From: Abelmoschus esculentus
Taxonomy: Eukaryota; Streptophyta; Magnoliopsida; Malvales; Malvaceae
Length of the DNA: 64,000 nucleotides
Assembly: GCA_035048815.1 (NCBI GenBank)
Contig: JAUCBN010000006.1
Location: forward strand, 14,833,001 to 14,897,000
Reading direction: 5' to 3'
In this document: in pieces, positions 46,156 through 58,145 of the stretch
Position numbering within the stretch: position 1 is the first letter of the stretch
How the letters are laid out: every line of letters starts with the position of its first letter
Translations under genes and position numbers: made by a program
The notes under the pieces: model-generated
What the model was told of the DNA's origin: nothing
The model's input: the letters and a program-made list of their open reading frames with translations, nothing else
The model's database searches: none

Positions 46156-46343
46156 AACTAACTATCTACAAAAGATAATGATATAGAGTTAGAATCGGTA
46201 TTAGAGTCTCGCATTTTAAACGGTTAAATAATCTAACCAAAAGTCGATAAACACAATTGAAATCATAATATGTCTTTCGAAATTTTTTATTTTCCGAAAA
46301 TATTTTAGATGCATACAAAATTCAAACATATTTTTCAAACCGT

Positions 46344-48865
46344 TGTGATGAGCCACAAAGGCCGAGTATTGACTCAGATTCTAATACTATTAAATATAAC
46401 CCCCAAATCTGACCTAATTTCTTAGGTCAAAACTTAGAAATTAAGTTACCAAAACTTTCCCTTCAAATAAATATTTTAGGTTAAATAATTTTAAAATTAG
46501 GTTTAATTTGACAATTGAATAAACATATTGAGAATTTTAATATTATAATTAAAAATACTTTAAATAATATTTCAATGATTAATAAAGTATTTGAAAATAA
46601 TTTCGTAAAAGCATGCATTCAATATAGGTTTCAAATCAAAATATTTCATAGTCCAAAAATACAACATATTCCATAACAGATAAAAAAAATTAAACTGAAA
46701 TAATTGAAAGAAGATCATACTGAATAATAAATTGTCTAAATATTGTTCGAGATGCTCCAAGTATTAGATCACCTAGACATGTCTGAGAATCTGAAAACAA
46801 ACTAAAGGGTGTAAACTAAAAAGCTTAGTGTGTCTTTAGAGTGCAAATAATCACAAATAAAAAATATATTTTTATGATTCTAAAAAGCTTTCGTATTCAA
46901 GAAAGTTCGAAGCATGATGCTATGATGTCTGATGTATGACTCAAAATCGAAGATCTGATATCTGATTATAAATCCAAAAATATTTCTAATGTCATGAACA
47001 TGATATGATTTATAAAATCATAAATCTGAACTCTTACGAGTAACTTATTTTTCGAAATCAGATACTTGATTTGAAAACACAATTACACATGTATGGTCAA
47101 ATAACAATCTCACATATTCAATCAGATAGTGAACAAATAATGTTACACAAATCCACATAATATAGCAAAACATATCATAGTATAGACACAAAATTATGTA
47201 GTATAGGAAGAGACGCACCTTAAGCAACTGAAGCTCTAAATTTGATATGGACGTGTCTCACGTTCCGATATAGCTGAATTAGGACCTACGAGGTAACATA
47301 ACAATATTACTAAACAACTAAGACTAAGCCATTAACTAAAAAAAACTCTGATCTAAAAGCCTACTCACGTAACGATCTCGAAGAACGTGCACGATCGATC
47401 TGAACAATTGAAGGTAACCTAGAGGCCTCATAAATGTTAACACCTAAACGGAATAATATTCTAAATTAGATTCTTTGAAATAACCTTTTACACTCCAAGA
47501 ATAATTCAAATGAAACTTTAAAATGGGGTTTTCGAGTTTGAATTTAACAAAACATATAGCGGATTTATATTTAGAACGTCAAAAAAGGTTAATGAGAAGT
47601 TGTTTGAAAAATTTAATTTTTGGTCAAAAGTCAAAGTCATCTATGTCCAAAGTCAACTGGTCAAAGTCAACTTTGACTTAATTGTTCACAAGTCAAAGAT
47701 TAACTCAAAAGCCAAAATCAAAGTTAACTATCAAAGTCAACTTTGAATTATTCAAAGGTCAAAAAGATCCAAGGTCAAAGCTGGTCATTCTCGGTCAAAG
47801 TCAAACTGACCCAAAGTCAAAGGTGAAACGAGTTAGTCAAACATGGGTCGGGTTAACTTGCTCAAAGCGGTTCAAAATCGATTTGGTTTAAAATATATAA
47901 AACATATCCGGTTTGGGTCACTCAACACAAATTAAACCAATTAAGAAATTTGAGCTCACCAAAAATAATTCCCATTACTTAACCCAACCACTAGCCCAGC
48001 TCACAAGAATATCCTTACACACCACTACCATCCAAAGACCAAGCCTAACGATTAACCAACAACATAGCTCACAATAACTCTTAACACAAGAACATTAGGA
48101 TTTTTTAGCAATTAAAAATTGTGGCAGTAAAGAAATCGGTGACGATAGAACCGACCAATGATAAACCCTGGTGACTCCATACAAAACTAGAACTCATCGT
48201 CTCACACCCTACATATTCCGATTTTAAAACCAAAACATATAAATATAACAAAACAGGAAGACCATTTTATTTCAACGACAACAAAACCCAAAGCAAAACT
48301 CTTATCTAGGAACAAAACGATCGGAGCTAAAAAGATCCACCACAAAAACAACACGATGAAGAATTGAACAGTTCTTACTTGAGTCCATTCGAACAAAAAA
48401 TAGAGGGGGTAAAACCATGGTTTGCTACCGACTCCGATGGTTGGTTAAGCAAGCCGCGAAAAGGAAAAGGACGGTCAGATCGCTAGAAAACAAGCAACTA
48501 CAAAAGAGGGGTTATGCGAGAGAGGTGTGTGAGAAAAAGGGGTGTATGCAGGGGGAGAATAACTGCAACAATGAGTGTTTTAATTTTCAAACACACAGCT
48601 GAAAAGATGAATATAAACAATAGAGAAAAGGGCAAATTATAAGGTAGGCCCCTACATTTTTCTAGGTTTTATAAAGCAACCCTAAAGTTTTACTAATTAT
48701 TCAACTTAGACACTAAAGTTCCAAACTTTTCCCTAAATTTTCAATTTAAAACAAATTAGCCCGTAAACCAAAATTAGGGTGTCAAACAAAAATTTCCAAA
48801 CTATTAGCGTTTTAAAAACTAGTGATTTTAAAAAATTGATTTGGGGTAAAATTTGGGGTGTTACA
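46344..48865 (-). repeat. Ty3/gypsy LTR, second family
   Basis: The right end TTTGGGGTGTTACA reads TGTAACACCCCAAA on the minus strand, and is followed on the right by a purine-tract complement, the classic 3' LTR start of Tekay-type elements. The left end is tentatively TGTGATGAGCCAC. It contains a TTGAC-rich cluster (47570-47840). No pol domains remain nearby. The left boundary is uncertain, and the gag-like fragment to its left suggests a rearranged element. Confidence 0.5.
47570..47840. promoter_or_regulatory. W-box-like cluster in the gypsy LTR
   Basis: More than a dozen GTCAA/TTGAC cores, mostly as GGTCAAAGTCAAC or AAAGTCAACTTTGAC, within about 270 bp. TTGAC(C/T) is the WRKY factor binding core. 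Its presence in an LTR would allow stress-responsive activity; function is inferred only. Confidence 0.5.
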
Positions 48866-49145
48866 AGTTACAACTCTTCCTCCTTTAAAAGAAATTTTGA
48901 CCTCAAAAGTTTTAAACATCACAGAAGATACTTAAACTTATCTGAAACATGTTTATATTTCTCATTCTGCACATATATTCCGATAAAGAAACCCAAACTG
49001 AATTGTCATAAGATACCTATTATATTAAGAGATGCATTCTCATGACTAACATGATCTCTGATGTCATCTACCAGTCCAGATCGTCTAACCTCTGATCTAA
49101 CACTCTAAGCATATCTACCTCTGAACAAAATTTGGGGTGTTACAA
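48866..49145 (-). other. Gypsy 3' internal end: polypurine tract plus a short repeated LTR edge
   Basis: CCTCCTTTAAAAGAAATTTT (48881-48900) is the complement of the AAATTTCTTTTAAAGGAGG tract found between pol and the 3' LTR in Tekay elements. At 49128-49147 an 18 bp copy of the LTR edge (AAATTTGGGGTGTTACAA) recurs, and a CCTTAAAAGAAA follows, implying a local duplication or second truncated copy. Confidence 0.45.
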
Positions 49146-49550
49146 GTTCCTTAAAAGAAAAAAAGGGTTGATCGTAGATTCTTCATCAAAGAAGGAACTA
49201 GGAGGTTTGAATGTTGTAGAGATAACCCCGGAGTACAATAGGGTTTGTTTAACTTATACAAGTGTAGAAAATGAGAGATTTTCATTTTTGGTGAGCATTA
49301 TTCTATTATTCTCACATGGATTTTAAGGGTAGAAGGGTACCCATTTTTGTTCAAGAACAAGGTATTGGTAGAGGATATCAACCTATTACTTTTACTACTA
49401 ACTTGGTTAGTTACAGGTAAGATTGCTTTGCCAATTAATTGCCTTTAGTCATTTGGAAGTGTAGACTACTTAAACAAAAATTGGTAAAGTACTTCATTCT
49501 AACCCATAGGTCCCATATCAATTATATATTAGATATAACCCCTATTATTT
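49146..49550. other. Unassigned DNA left of copia copy A
   Basis: A 64-codon plus-strand frame (49132-49326; GGLNVVEITPEYNRVCLTY) has a coding-like composition but no recognised family, no clear splice partner, and overlaps the LTR edge at its start. Confidence 0.4.
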
Positions 49551-49555
49551 TATTT

Positions 49556-51428
49556 TGTTGGTTTTTGAGGTTTATAAAAAAGAATTACAAAGAGAAACAA
49601 GAATTGTTGTGTGGGAGTATGATTTTATTCAATGTAAAATATTTAATTCATAGAGCTATTTCTAAAAAAGAGATAACAAAAATATATTTAAAATATGAAA
49701 TATATCTTAACAAATTAAAATTTAAACTTTAAAAATGATTTTGCTCCAACCGCATATCTTCAATTTGATATTTGAAAGATTATAAGTCATATTTCCAACA
49801 CACATCCTTGACTTAGAAGATGTAGTCTTCAGTATTTTTCGTCGAAACTTAATCTTTGTTTTCGGAAGAACCTCAACTTGCTCATTCTTTGTTATATCTA
49901 AGACAAATTTTTTACCTTTCATTTTTATGTTGAATGTCGTTTTACCTTTTGCATCTTTGATCCAGCAATGTTTGTCTTCAAACAGGATTTTAAATATCTT
50001 TTTGATAAGTTATCCAACACTTATCAAATTTTAATCAATGTCAAACACAAATAAAACATCATAAATGAGATTTTTGCCTCTTTGGCTTTGCACAACTACT
50101 GTTCCTTTGCCTTTTACTGGGATATACTGACCATTTCCAATTTTAACTTTGGAAATATTTGTGTTATCAAGCTCCACAAAAAGATCTTAATCATATGTCA
50201 TGTGATTTATGCAATCACTATCGACAAGCAAACTCCCAGGGGTATTTTTATTTGCAACACAAATTTTATCAAAGAGTTCATCCTCCTCCTCGCATTGTTC
50301 AGCTACAACATTAATCACATCTAGCTGCAACGGAGTTTTACATATCTTTTCCACGTGTCCTTGTCTACCACATTTGTTGCAGTTCACATATGGTCTCCAC
50401 CAACGTTTTTACTAACGATGATTTTTTTTTTTGTAGTGAGGTTATGATGGATATAATTTGTTTATTTGTTTGTTGTTTTTGAAACCTTCTTGTATTTATG
50501 GGCTTGAAATACTCCTTCTATAAAATTCTTTTGCCTTACTTGTCTTATGATTTCTGAAGCCTGCAATGATGTTAAAAGTTCTTCCAAAGCAATACGAAAG
50601 ATCTTTAGTATTCTCCAATGAAGATATTGTAGGTTCAAATTTTTAGGAAGTGTAACCAGAATCTTTTCAGCAAATTTTTTATTTGAGATTTTTTACCTAA
50701 TATTTTCACCTTGTCTGCAATTTTAAAAAGTTCTTCAACATAATCTTTTACTAACTCGGACTTCTTCATTTTCTTCATTTCAAATTCATGAAGTAAATTA
50801 ATTACCTTCATGTTCTTCGTTCTTTCATTCTCTTCATATTGTTCTTTAAGATACTCCCAAATTTCTATAGCGGAATTGAAGTGCATTATTTTCGTGAAAA
50901 TTGACGGTGAAACTGCAGAAAACAAACATGACATGACTTTAGTTTTTCTTTTTTTTTCTCTATATGATTCTTCAATCGAGCCACTGCTGGATTCACCAGA
51001 AGTTGAATAATTTCATAATCCTCTTCCACTGCATACCAGACGTCAAAAGCTTGCATGTGAACACTCATCTTAATATACCAGATTTGGTAATTCTATCCGT
51101 TGAAGACTGGTGATGCCATTGTAAAACGTGTCTCTTACATTTTTTGACAGGTCCCTCAAGATAAAGAGCTCTATGATACCAATTGTTGGTTTTTGAAGTG
51201 TATGAAAAAGAATTACAAAGAGAAACAAGAATTGTTTTGTGAGAGTATGATTTTATTCCATTTAAAATACTCAATTTATAGAGCTATTTCTAACAAAGAG
51301 ATAACAAAAATATATTTAAAATCTGAAATCTATCTTAACAAATTAAAATTTAAACTTTAAAAATAATTTTACTCTGTCCGTATATCTTCAGTTTGATATT
51401 TGAAAGATTCTAAGTCACATTTCCAACA
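49556..51428 (-). mobile_element. Gag-only Ty1/copia element, copy A
   Basis: Two 245 bp LTRs (49556-49800 and 51184-51428; about 90% identical by eye) begin TGTTGG and end CCAACA on the plus strand, flanked by a perfect TATTT duplication (49551-49555, 51429-51433). The primer site CTATGATACCAAT (51171-51183, complement of TTGGTATCATAG) abuts the right LTR, so the element reads leftward. The internal 1383 bp encode gag with a zinc knuckle, a protease start and a pre-integrase segment, and then meet the left LTR. Integrase core, RT and RNase H are missing. Confidence 0.9.
49801..51130 (-). pseudogene. Copia gag-protease-start fragment, copy A
   Basis: Gag begins near 51125 and passes MQAFDVWYAVEEDYEI and NERTKNMKVINLLHEFEMKK (50934-50635, UBN2-type copia gag). 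An intact knuckle CNKCGRQGHVEKIC (C-x2-C-x4-H-x4-C) is at about 50381-50340. A protease-like LLVDSDCINHMTYD (50234-50190) has DSD where the family has DSG. A pre-integrase-like segment with IKMKGKKFVLDITKNEQ (near 49925) follows. Frameshifts separate the parts. Confidence 0.8.
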
Positions 51429-51433
51429 TATTT

Positions 51434-53455
51434 CCTTATTTTTTTAATTCTTCTACTATCACAATTTTTTTCTTTTTCTTGTTTTTTTTATATTATTTTA
51501 CTTAGATGAATCGACTATAAATATGAATGTGATGCTACGTTTTTTTATTTTTTATTTTTATATTTTTTAAAATATAAATTTTATTTTATATTTTTCATAC
51601 TAACCGTATTATATCCTATAATTTTAAAAATATTTTCGTATTTGCAACATAGGACTAGAGTACTACTTAATGCAAAGTCCTAAACTAGTATTTCTTTTTA
51701 GCCGAGAATTATTAATTGTAGTCAGCTGGATTAGATGTATACTTAAGATTGATGAATATGATAAAACTATTAAAGAATTAGGTTTTTTGAAGCTCGCTCA
51801 TATTTAAAGTTGTTAAAGATTGTAGTAAGCTAAACTAGTGTTTCTTTATGCTCCTATTTTCTGTATGTTAGATTTTTAAAATACGTAGAAATACAATAGA
51901 AGAAAGGATACTACATGGAAACACACCTTTAGAGATCGTTGAACACTTTATGGAAAACCATTGGGAGGCCACATGTGCTACCTGAATGGGTGACATCTGG
52001 AACAATGGTTGGCCTGAAAGGGTGTACAAAATCTATACGCGCAGTTGGGATAAATTGAAAATTTACAAGATTCTCATTTCACCATTTTGGTTGCAGGTAA
52101 ATACACTTTTCTTTGTTTAATACTAAAACTAATAGAAATCCACAAGTTTGCCTTTTGGTCAGAAGTATTGCAACGACAACATGTGAATGTGATTCATAAA
52201 ATTGTTTCAAAGGAAATTTTATTATGTTCAAAGCAAACACAATAAACCAATAAATCTAAATAAAGTTTTCTGTCAGTTTGATGTTGAATTTATTATGCTG
52301 TAGAAATGGCTGGAGAAAAGAAAAACATCGACTGAATCATAACTATGGTATAATTGGAAAGTTGACGAAACAAGGTACACTAGATGAAAACAGCTGGTTG
52401 AAGATCTTACTCACATTACAAAGTGATGACATATTATAATTCTTGTTTGGCACTGGTACTTTTCTTCCTGTGCCAATACTTTTTTATTGTCTTTTATTGA
52501 ACAAGCTAAATATGTACACGTGTCCAACTAATATAGGGTGTTGTAATTATTTCTCAATACAATTTGTTGAAGGTTTACCATATCAAGCATAGATTTTTTA
52601 AATAGTCTTTTATGAACCACTGCACCATAATTTGATAGTTGTAAGATTGAAATCTTATTTAGAAATTCAACTTCCTTTTCACAAATGGGTGAGAAAGCCT
52701 AACAAAAGAAGAAACCTCTTTGGGGAAGTAAAAGCGTTGGACATATTGGTGAAAGATAGCATGGAGAACCCTACATGGTTACAAATTCAGCATTTGATGT
52801 GAGAATGTTGGATTTGGCACACCCACAAACAACAAGTTGGCTTAAGCAGTTTTATAAAAAATAATGGATGATAGCATTAGAGGACGAATGAGCGATTTTG
52901 AGAAGACTTGCCAGTGGATGTTGTACTCTATTTAGATTTGAATGTGGATCACTTTTAAATAGTATTCATAGTTTCAAGATGATATTGCTTCTTCTCTTTG
53001 GTCTCCTCAATTATAGTTACGTTTAGGTTATCCAATTGTAGTAAACTAGAAAATTTCTTGGTAAGAGACTGCTCGTATTATCTCCTTTGTAGATGAGATG
53101 TTTACATGATAATTATTTTTCTCTTTCTTATCCTCCAGAACTATGAGCTCAAATAAAGCATAAATTCGTAGAAGAATTAAAAATAAACGTGCTAGAAAAG
53201 AGAAAGAAGATCCAGGAGAAGACTTAGTCTTATTCATGAGTATTGGTTTTAGGGATAATCCTATACGAGGGATACTATTTTTGGAAGAGGACCAAATGGT
53301 AAGCTAATGTTGGGATAAAGAGCTTTATCATTGTTCTATTGAGTAGTGAACTTTCAGGTTATGCTTTTAACCATAATGATATTGGAGGCTACTGTACCAT
53401 AAACATACCTATTATTAAGTATAGTGAAGAACAACTTTTGAGATGGATGAAGCTA
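51434..53455. other. Unassigned DNA between the copia copies
   Basis: Short coding-like stretches on the plus strand (around 51900-52060, 52680-52900 and 53130-53300, the last with RARKEKEDPGEDL) are broken by stops and match nothing I recognise. This may be an old gene or transposase relic. There are no inverted ends or LTRs. Confidence 0.4.
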
Positions 53456-53698
53456 AATATTGTTGATTTTTGAGATGTATGAAAAAGAATTATAAAGAAG
53501 AATAAAAATTGTTGTGTGGTAGTATAATTTTATTCAATGCGAAATGTTAAATTTGTAGAACTAATTCTAACAAAGAGATAACAAAAATATATTTAAAATC
53601 TAAAATCTATCCTAAAAATTTAAAATTTAAAAATGATTTTGCTCCAACTACATATCTTCAATTTGATATTTGAAATATCTGAAGTCATATTGCCAACA

Positions 53699-55088
53699 AT
53701 CCTCCTTCACTTAAAAGATGTAGCCTTTAATCTTTTTCGTCGAAACTTAATCTTTATCTTGGGAAGAACTTTAACTTGCTCATCCATTCTTATATCTAAA
53801 GAAAAACATTTATCTTTCATTTTTATGTTGAATGTCGTTTACCTTTTGCATGTTTAATCCAGTAATGTTTGTCTTCAAATAAAATTTTTAAATCCCTGTT
53901 TAATATGTTGTTCAACACTTAACAAATTTTGATCAGTGTCAGACACAAATAAAACATCAAAAATGAGTTTTGTGTCTGTTTGGCTTTGCACAACTATTGT
54001 TCTTTTGTCTTTTACTGGGATATACTAGCCATTTCCAATTTTAACTTTGGAAATATTTGTGTTATCAAGTTCCACAAAAAGATCTTGATCATATGTCATG
54101 TGATTGTGTAATCGCTATCGACAAGCAAACTCTTAGGAGTGTTTTTATTTGCAACACAATTTGCAACAAAGAGTTCCTCCTCCTCCTCCTCCTAGCATTG
54201 TTAAGCTACAACATTGGTCACAACTTGTTGCAACGGAGTTTTATATATATTTTCTATGTGTCTTTGTCTACAACATTTTTTGCAGTTTACATATGGTCTT
54301 CACCAATATTTTTGCTGAGTGTGATTAGTTTTTTTTACAGTGAGAACATGATGGATATGATCTGTTTATTTGTTTGTTGTTGTTTGAAATCTTCTTGTAT
54401 TTATGCGCTTGAAATGCTCCTTCAATGAAATTCTCTTCCCTCATGTGTCTTCTGGTTTGTGAAGCATGTAATGTTGTTAAAAGTTCTTCCAAAATAATAC
54501 TTGAAAGATCTTTAGTATTCTCCAATGAAGATATTGTAGGTTCAAACTTTTCAGAAATGTAACCAGAATCTTTTCAACATTTTTTTATCAAAGAATTTTT
54601 TACCTAAAATTCTCACCTTATCTGCAATTTTGACAAGTTCTTCGACATAATATTTTACTAACTCGGACTCCTTCATTTTCTTCATTTGAAATTCACGAAG
54701 TAAATTCATTATCTTCGTATTCTTCATTTTTTTCATTCTCTTCATATTGTTCTCTAAGATACTCTCAGATTTCTACAACAGAATTGAAAGGTATTATTTT
54801 TGTGAAAATTGATGGTGAAACCGTAGAAAACAAACATGACTTGGATTTAGCTTTACTTGTCTTTTTCTCTCTATGATTCTCATTTGAGTCACCGTTGGAT
54901 TTGTCGAAAGTAGAACAATTTTATAATCCTCTTTCACTACATCTCAAACGTCAAGAGCTTACATGTGAGCACTCATCTTAATAGATTAAATTTGGTAATT
55001 ATATCCGTTGAAGATTAGTGGTGTCATTGTAAAATTTGTCTCTTTCATTTTTGATAGGTCCATCAAGATAAAGAGTTTTGATACCAAT
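53699..55088 (-). pseudogene. Copia gag fragment, copy B
   Basis: Minus-strand gag pieces: KIMNLLREFQMKKMKESELV (54745-54551) and the segment before the knuckle with NNNKQINRSYPSCSHCKKN (54525-54325). The zinc knuckle near 54290-54240 has lost a cysteine. Frameshifts and stops are numerous. It lacks RT, RNase H and the integrase core, as in A and C. Confidence 0.75.
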
Positions 55089-55333
55089 TGTTGTTTTTTG
55101 AGGTGTATGAAAAAGAATTACAAAGAGGAAAAATAATTGTTCTGTGAGGGTATGATTTTATTCAATGTGAAATGTTCAATTTATAAAACTAATTCTAACA
55201 AAGAGATAACAAAAATATATTTAAAATATGAAATCTATCCTAATAATTTAAAATTTAAACTTTAAAAATCATTTTACTCCAAACGTATATCTTCAATTTG
55301 ATATTTGAAATATTCTAAGTCATATTTCCAACA

Positions 55334-56673
55334 CTCCGCTTTCACTTAGAAGATGTAACCTTCAGTCTTTTTCGTCGAAACTTAATCTTTGTCTTGGAAA
55401 GAACCTTAACTTGCTCATCCTTTGTTAAATCTAATGCAAAATTTTTACCTTTCATTTTTATGTTGAATATCGTTTTATCTTCTGCATCTTTGATACAACA
55501 ATGTTTGTCTTCAAACAAGATTTTAAATCCCTTTTTGATAAGTTGTTCAACACTTAACAAATTTTGATCAATGTCATGCACAAATAAAACATCAGGAATA
55601 AGCTTTGTGCTTGTTTGGCTTTACACAACTATTGTTCCTTTTCATTTTACCGGGATATACTAGCCATTTTCAATTTTAACTTTGGAAATATTTGTGTTAT
55701 CAAGTTCCACAAAAAGATCTTGATTATATGTCATGTGATTTCAGTAACCACTATCGACAAACAAACTCTCAAGAGTATTTTTATTTGCAACAAAGAGTTC
55801 ATCCTCCTCCTCCTCCTCCTTCTCCTCTCATCGTTCAGCTGCAACATTGGTCACATCTTGTTGCAACGAAGTTTTACATATCTTTTCCATGCGTAATTGT
55901 CTACCACATTTGTTGCAGTTCACATATGGTCTTCACCAACATTTCTATTGAGTGTGATTAGTTTTTTTACAGTGAGAACATGATGGATATGATATGTTTA
56001 TTTATTTGTTGTTTTGTAAAATCTTCTTATATTTATGGGATTGAAATGCTCCTTCTATGAAATTCTCTTCCTTCATGTGTCTTCTGGTTTGTGAAGCCTA
56101 TAATGATGTTAAAAGTTCTTCCAAAGCAATACTTGAAAGATCTTTAGTATTCTCCAATGAAGATATTGTAGGTTCAAACTTTTCAGAAACTTTTCAATAA
56201 TTTTTTATCAAAAAAATTTTTACCTAAAATTCTCACATTGTATAATCTTTTACTAACTCAGACTCCTTCATTTTCTTCATTTGAAATTCACAAAATAAAT
56301 TTCATATTCTTTATTTTTTTCATTCTCTTCATATTGTTCTTAAGATACTCCCAGATTTCTACAGTAGAATTGAAATAAATTATTTTCGTGAAAATTAATG
56401 GTGAAACCGCAGAAAACAAACATGACTTGGCTTTAGCTTTAGTTTTTTTTTTCTCTTTACGATTCTCATTTGAGCCACCGTTGGATTTGGCGGGTGTAGA
56501 ATAATTTCATAACCTCTTTCACTGCATCCTAAACGTTAAGAACTTACATGTGACCACTCATCTTAATAGATCAGATTTGGTAATTCTGTCTGTTGAAGAC
56601 TAGTGGTGTCATTGTAAAACTTGTCTCTTCCATTTTTGACAGGTCCCTCAAGATAAAGTGCTATAATACCAAT
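55334..56673 (-). pseudogene. Copia gag and pre-integrase fragment, copy C
   Basis: The best preserved pre-integrase segment of the three lies at 55581-55342 (MHDIDQNLLSVEQLIKKGF, then FALDLTKDEQ). The knuckle near 55920-55865 has lost its His. The gag part at 56160-56560 is shortened by small deletions. It stops at the LTR edge as in copy A. Confidence 0.78.
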
Positions 56674-56923
56674 TGTTGATTTTTGAAGTGTATGAAAAAA
56701 AAATATAAAGAGGAATAAAAATTGTTGTGTGGGAGTATGATTTTATTCAATGTGAAATGTTTAGTTTATAGAACTAATTCTAACAAAGAGATAACAAAAA
56801 TATATTTAAAATATGAAATATATCCTAACAATTTAAAATTATAACTTTAAAAATGATTTTGCTCTAACCGCATATCTTCAATTTGATATTTAAAATATTT
56901 TAAGTCATATTTTCAACAAATAC

Positions 56924-58135
56924 TTGGGCCGTAGTTTTTCGGACTTATGAGGTAAGTCAAAGTCCTTCCCGAAATATCCAAACAATCAAGCATTCAACCA
57001 TTTTCGAAATCTCCATTTTCGTTGAGCTAAAATTAAATAATAATAGTCCTCAAACATCAACAGATACTTTTAACTGTTACCTAGAACACAAGTTAATTCT
57101 CTAACTTTAGGTTTAGGCACAGTGAAGTGAGTTTCCAAGATTACGAGTGAATGAAAGAGGGCATCAGATTTATAGTCATAAATAAGAAGCTAAAGTCTCC
57201 AGAATCTTAACAAAATTCTTGAATTCTTGACCTAAAGTTAACCATAAACGATACTGTGGTGTGATATTGTAACCTATATCTATGTTTTGACCGGCAGGGA
57301 AACAAGCCTTGGTGCAACAGTCAATTTTACTCCAATGACAAAGCGCTATCACATTTTGCACGCTTTGCTAAAGTGTGTACAAAGCCTGGAAGTTTTACGG
57401 AGTGCAACTCGTAAAGGTAATGCGATAAACATGCTGTTACATATGCGATACTTGAACAACGTATTTTTAATGATCAGATCTCTGTTGTACACAAAACAAC
57501 CAGGAAGCGGCTGAAATGGGATTGCCTGTCTGCTGTCACCTATTTCTTCGCTACCTGGACGATGATTGCGTTCAAAGCATGAGTTACCTGCAGTTCTTGG
57601 TTGGCAGTGAGAGATCCTATTGATTCCATCCTTCAGAAAGGGAAGAAAAATGTGAGAGCTTATTTTGCAGTTGGAGAAACTTGTATTTTGCAACATATTT
57701 GGACCGGAAAGTTATACCGAAACATGGTTCTAAAGCTCGGGTTGAAGCTCCATTGGGTTATCCTGCTGTATTTGTTAAGGTAGGCTCCACAGTTGGAAAA
57801 AACTTTCTGTAAAACTTGAGAAATCTTGACACTTTGTAAGCAAAACACATTGTTGAAGAAGGCAGTTGATACAAACAAGCGTATATGTGTCTATATGTAT
57901 ACTGAAATAGTTATAAGTAATAAAACAATAACCATATACTTGAGAAAAAAGAAAGTTGATACATACCAAACAAGAAAGTAAAGTCTAGTCCTTGAAAATC
58001 AAATACTACATAATATATGATTGATACTTTTTGAAGATGAAAGATGCCCCCTCTCATAACTTCACTGATCTGCTGAAACTCTGTAATTTGTAAGTATGAT
58101 GTGTTCTTTAATCAATATATTCTGTAAGTGGGGTT
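56924..58135. other. Region between the copia tandem and the subtilase 3' end
   Basis: No gene recognised. Plus-strand stretches at 57290-57520 and 57600-57790 have open frames with ordinary codon composition (for example KVIPKHGSKARVEAPLGYP in a shifted frame near 57709) but contain stops and no identifiable domain. A TATA-like TATAAATC on the minus strand near 57170 has no gene behind it because the copia tandem starts at 56918. Confidence 0.45.
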
Positions 58136-58137
58136 AC

Positions 58138-58143
58138 TTTATT
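58138..58143 (-). terminator. Possible polyadenylation signal of the subtilase
   Basis: AATAAA on the minus strand 2 bp after the stop codon. It is very close to the stop, so the true signal may lie further downstream (AATATATTG near 58120). Confidence 0.3.
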
Positions 58144-58145
58144 TA

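Larger units (their letters stand above)
53461..56918 (-). mobile_element. Gag-only Ty1/copia tandem: LTR-internal-LTR-internal-LTR (copies B and C)
   Basis: Three LTRs of the same family as copy A (53461-53698, 238 bp; 55089-55333, 245 bp; 56674-56918, 245 bp) enclose two internal regions of 1390 and 1340 bp. Both internals read leftward, with a primer site beside each right-hand LTR (ATACCAATTG at 55081-55090; TAATACCAAT at 56665-56674). Outer flanks AATAT (53456-53460) and AATAC (56919-56923) differ at one base, consistent with one insertion that later became tandem by unequal LTR recombination. Both internals have the same domain content as copy A. Confidence 0.88.

Noticed and set aside
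50082..50415. Plus-strand frames with ICVIKLHKKILIICHVIYA, repeated at 54057 and 55615
   Set aside because: They recur because the copia internal region is repeated; they are antisense to gag and protease.
57160..57180. Promoter of a second minus-strand gene
   Set aside because: A TATA-like motif exists, but no coding sequence follows before the copia tandem.
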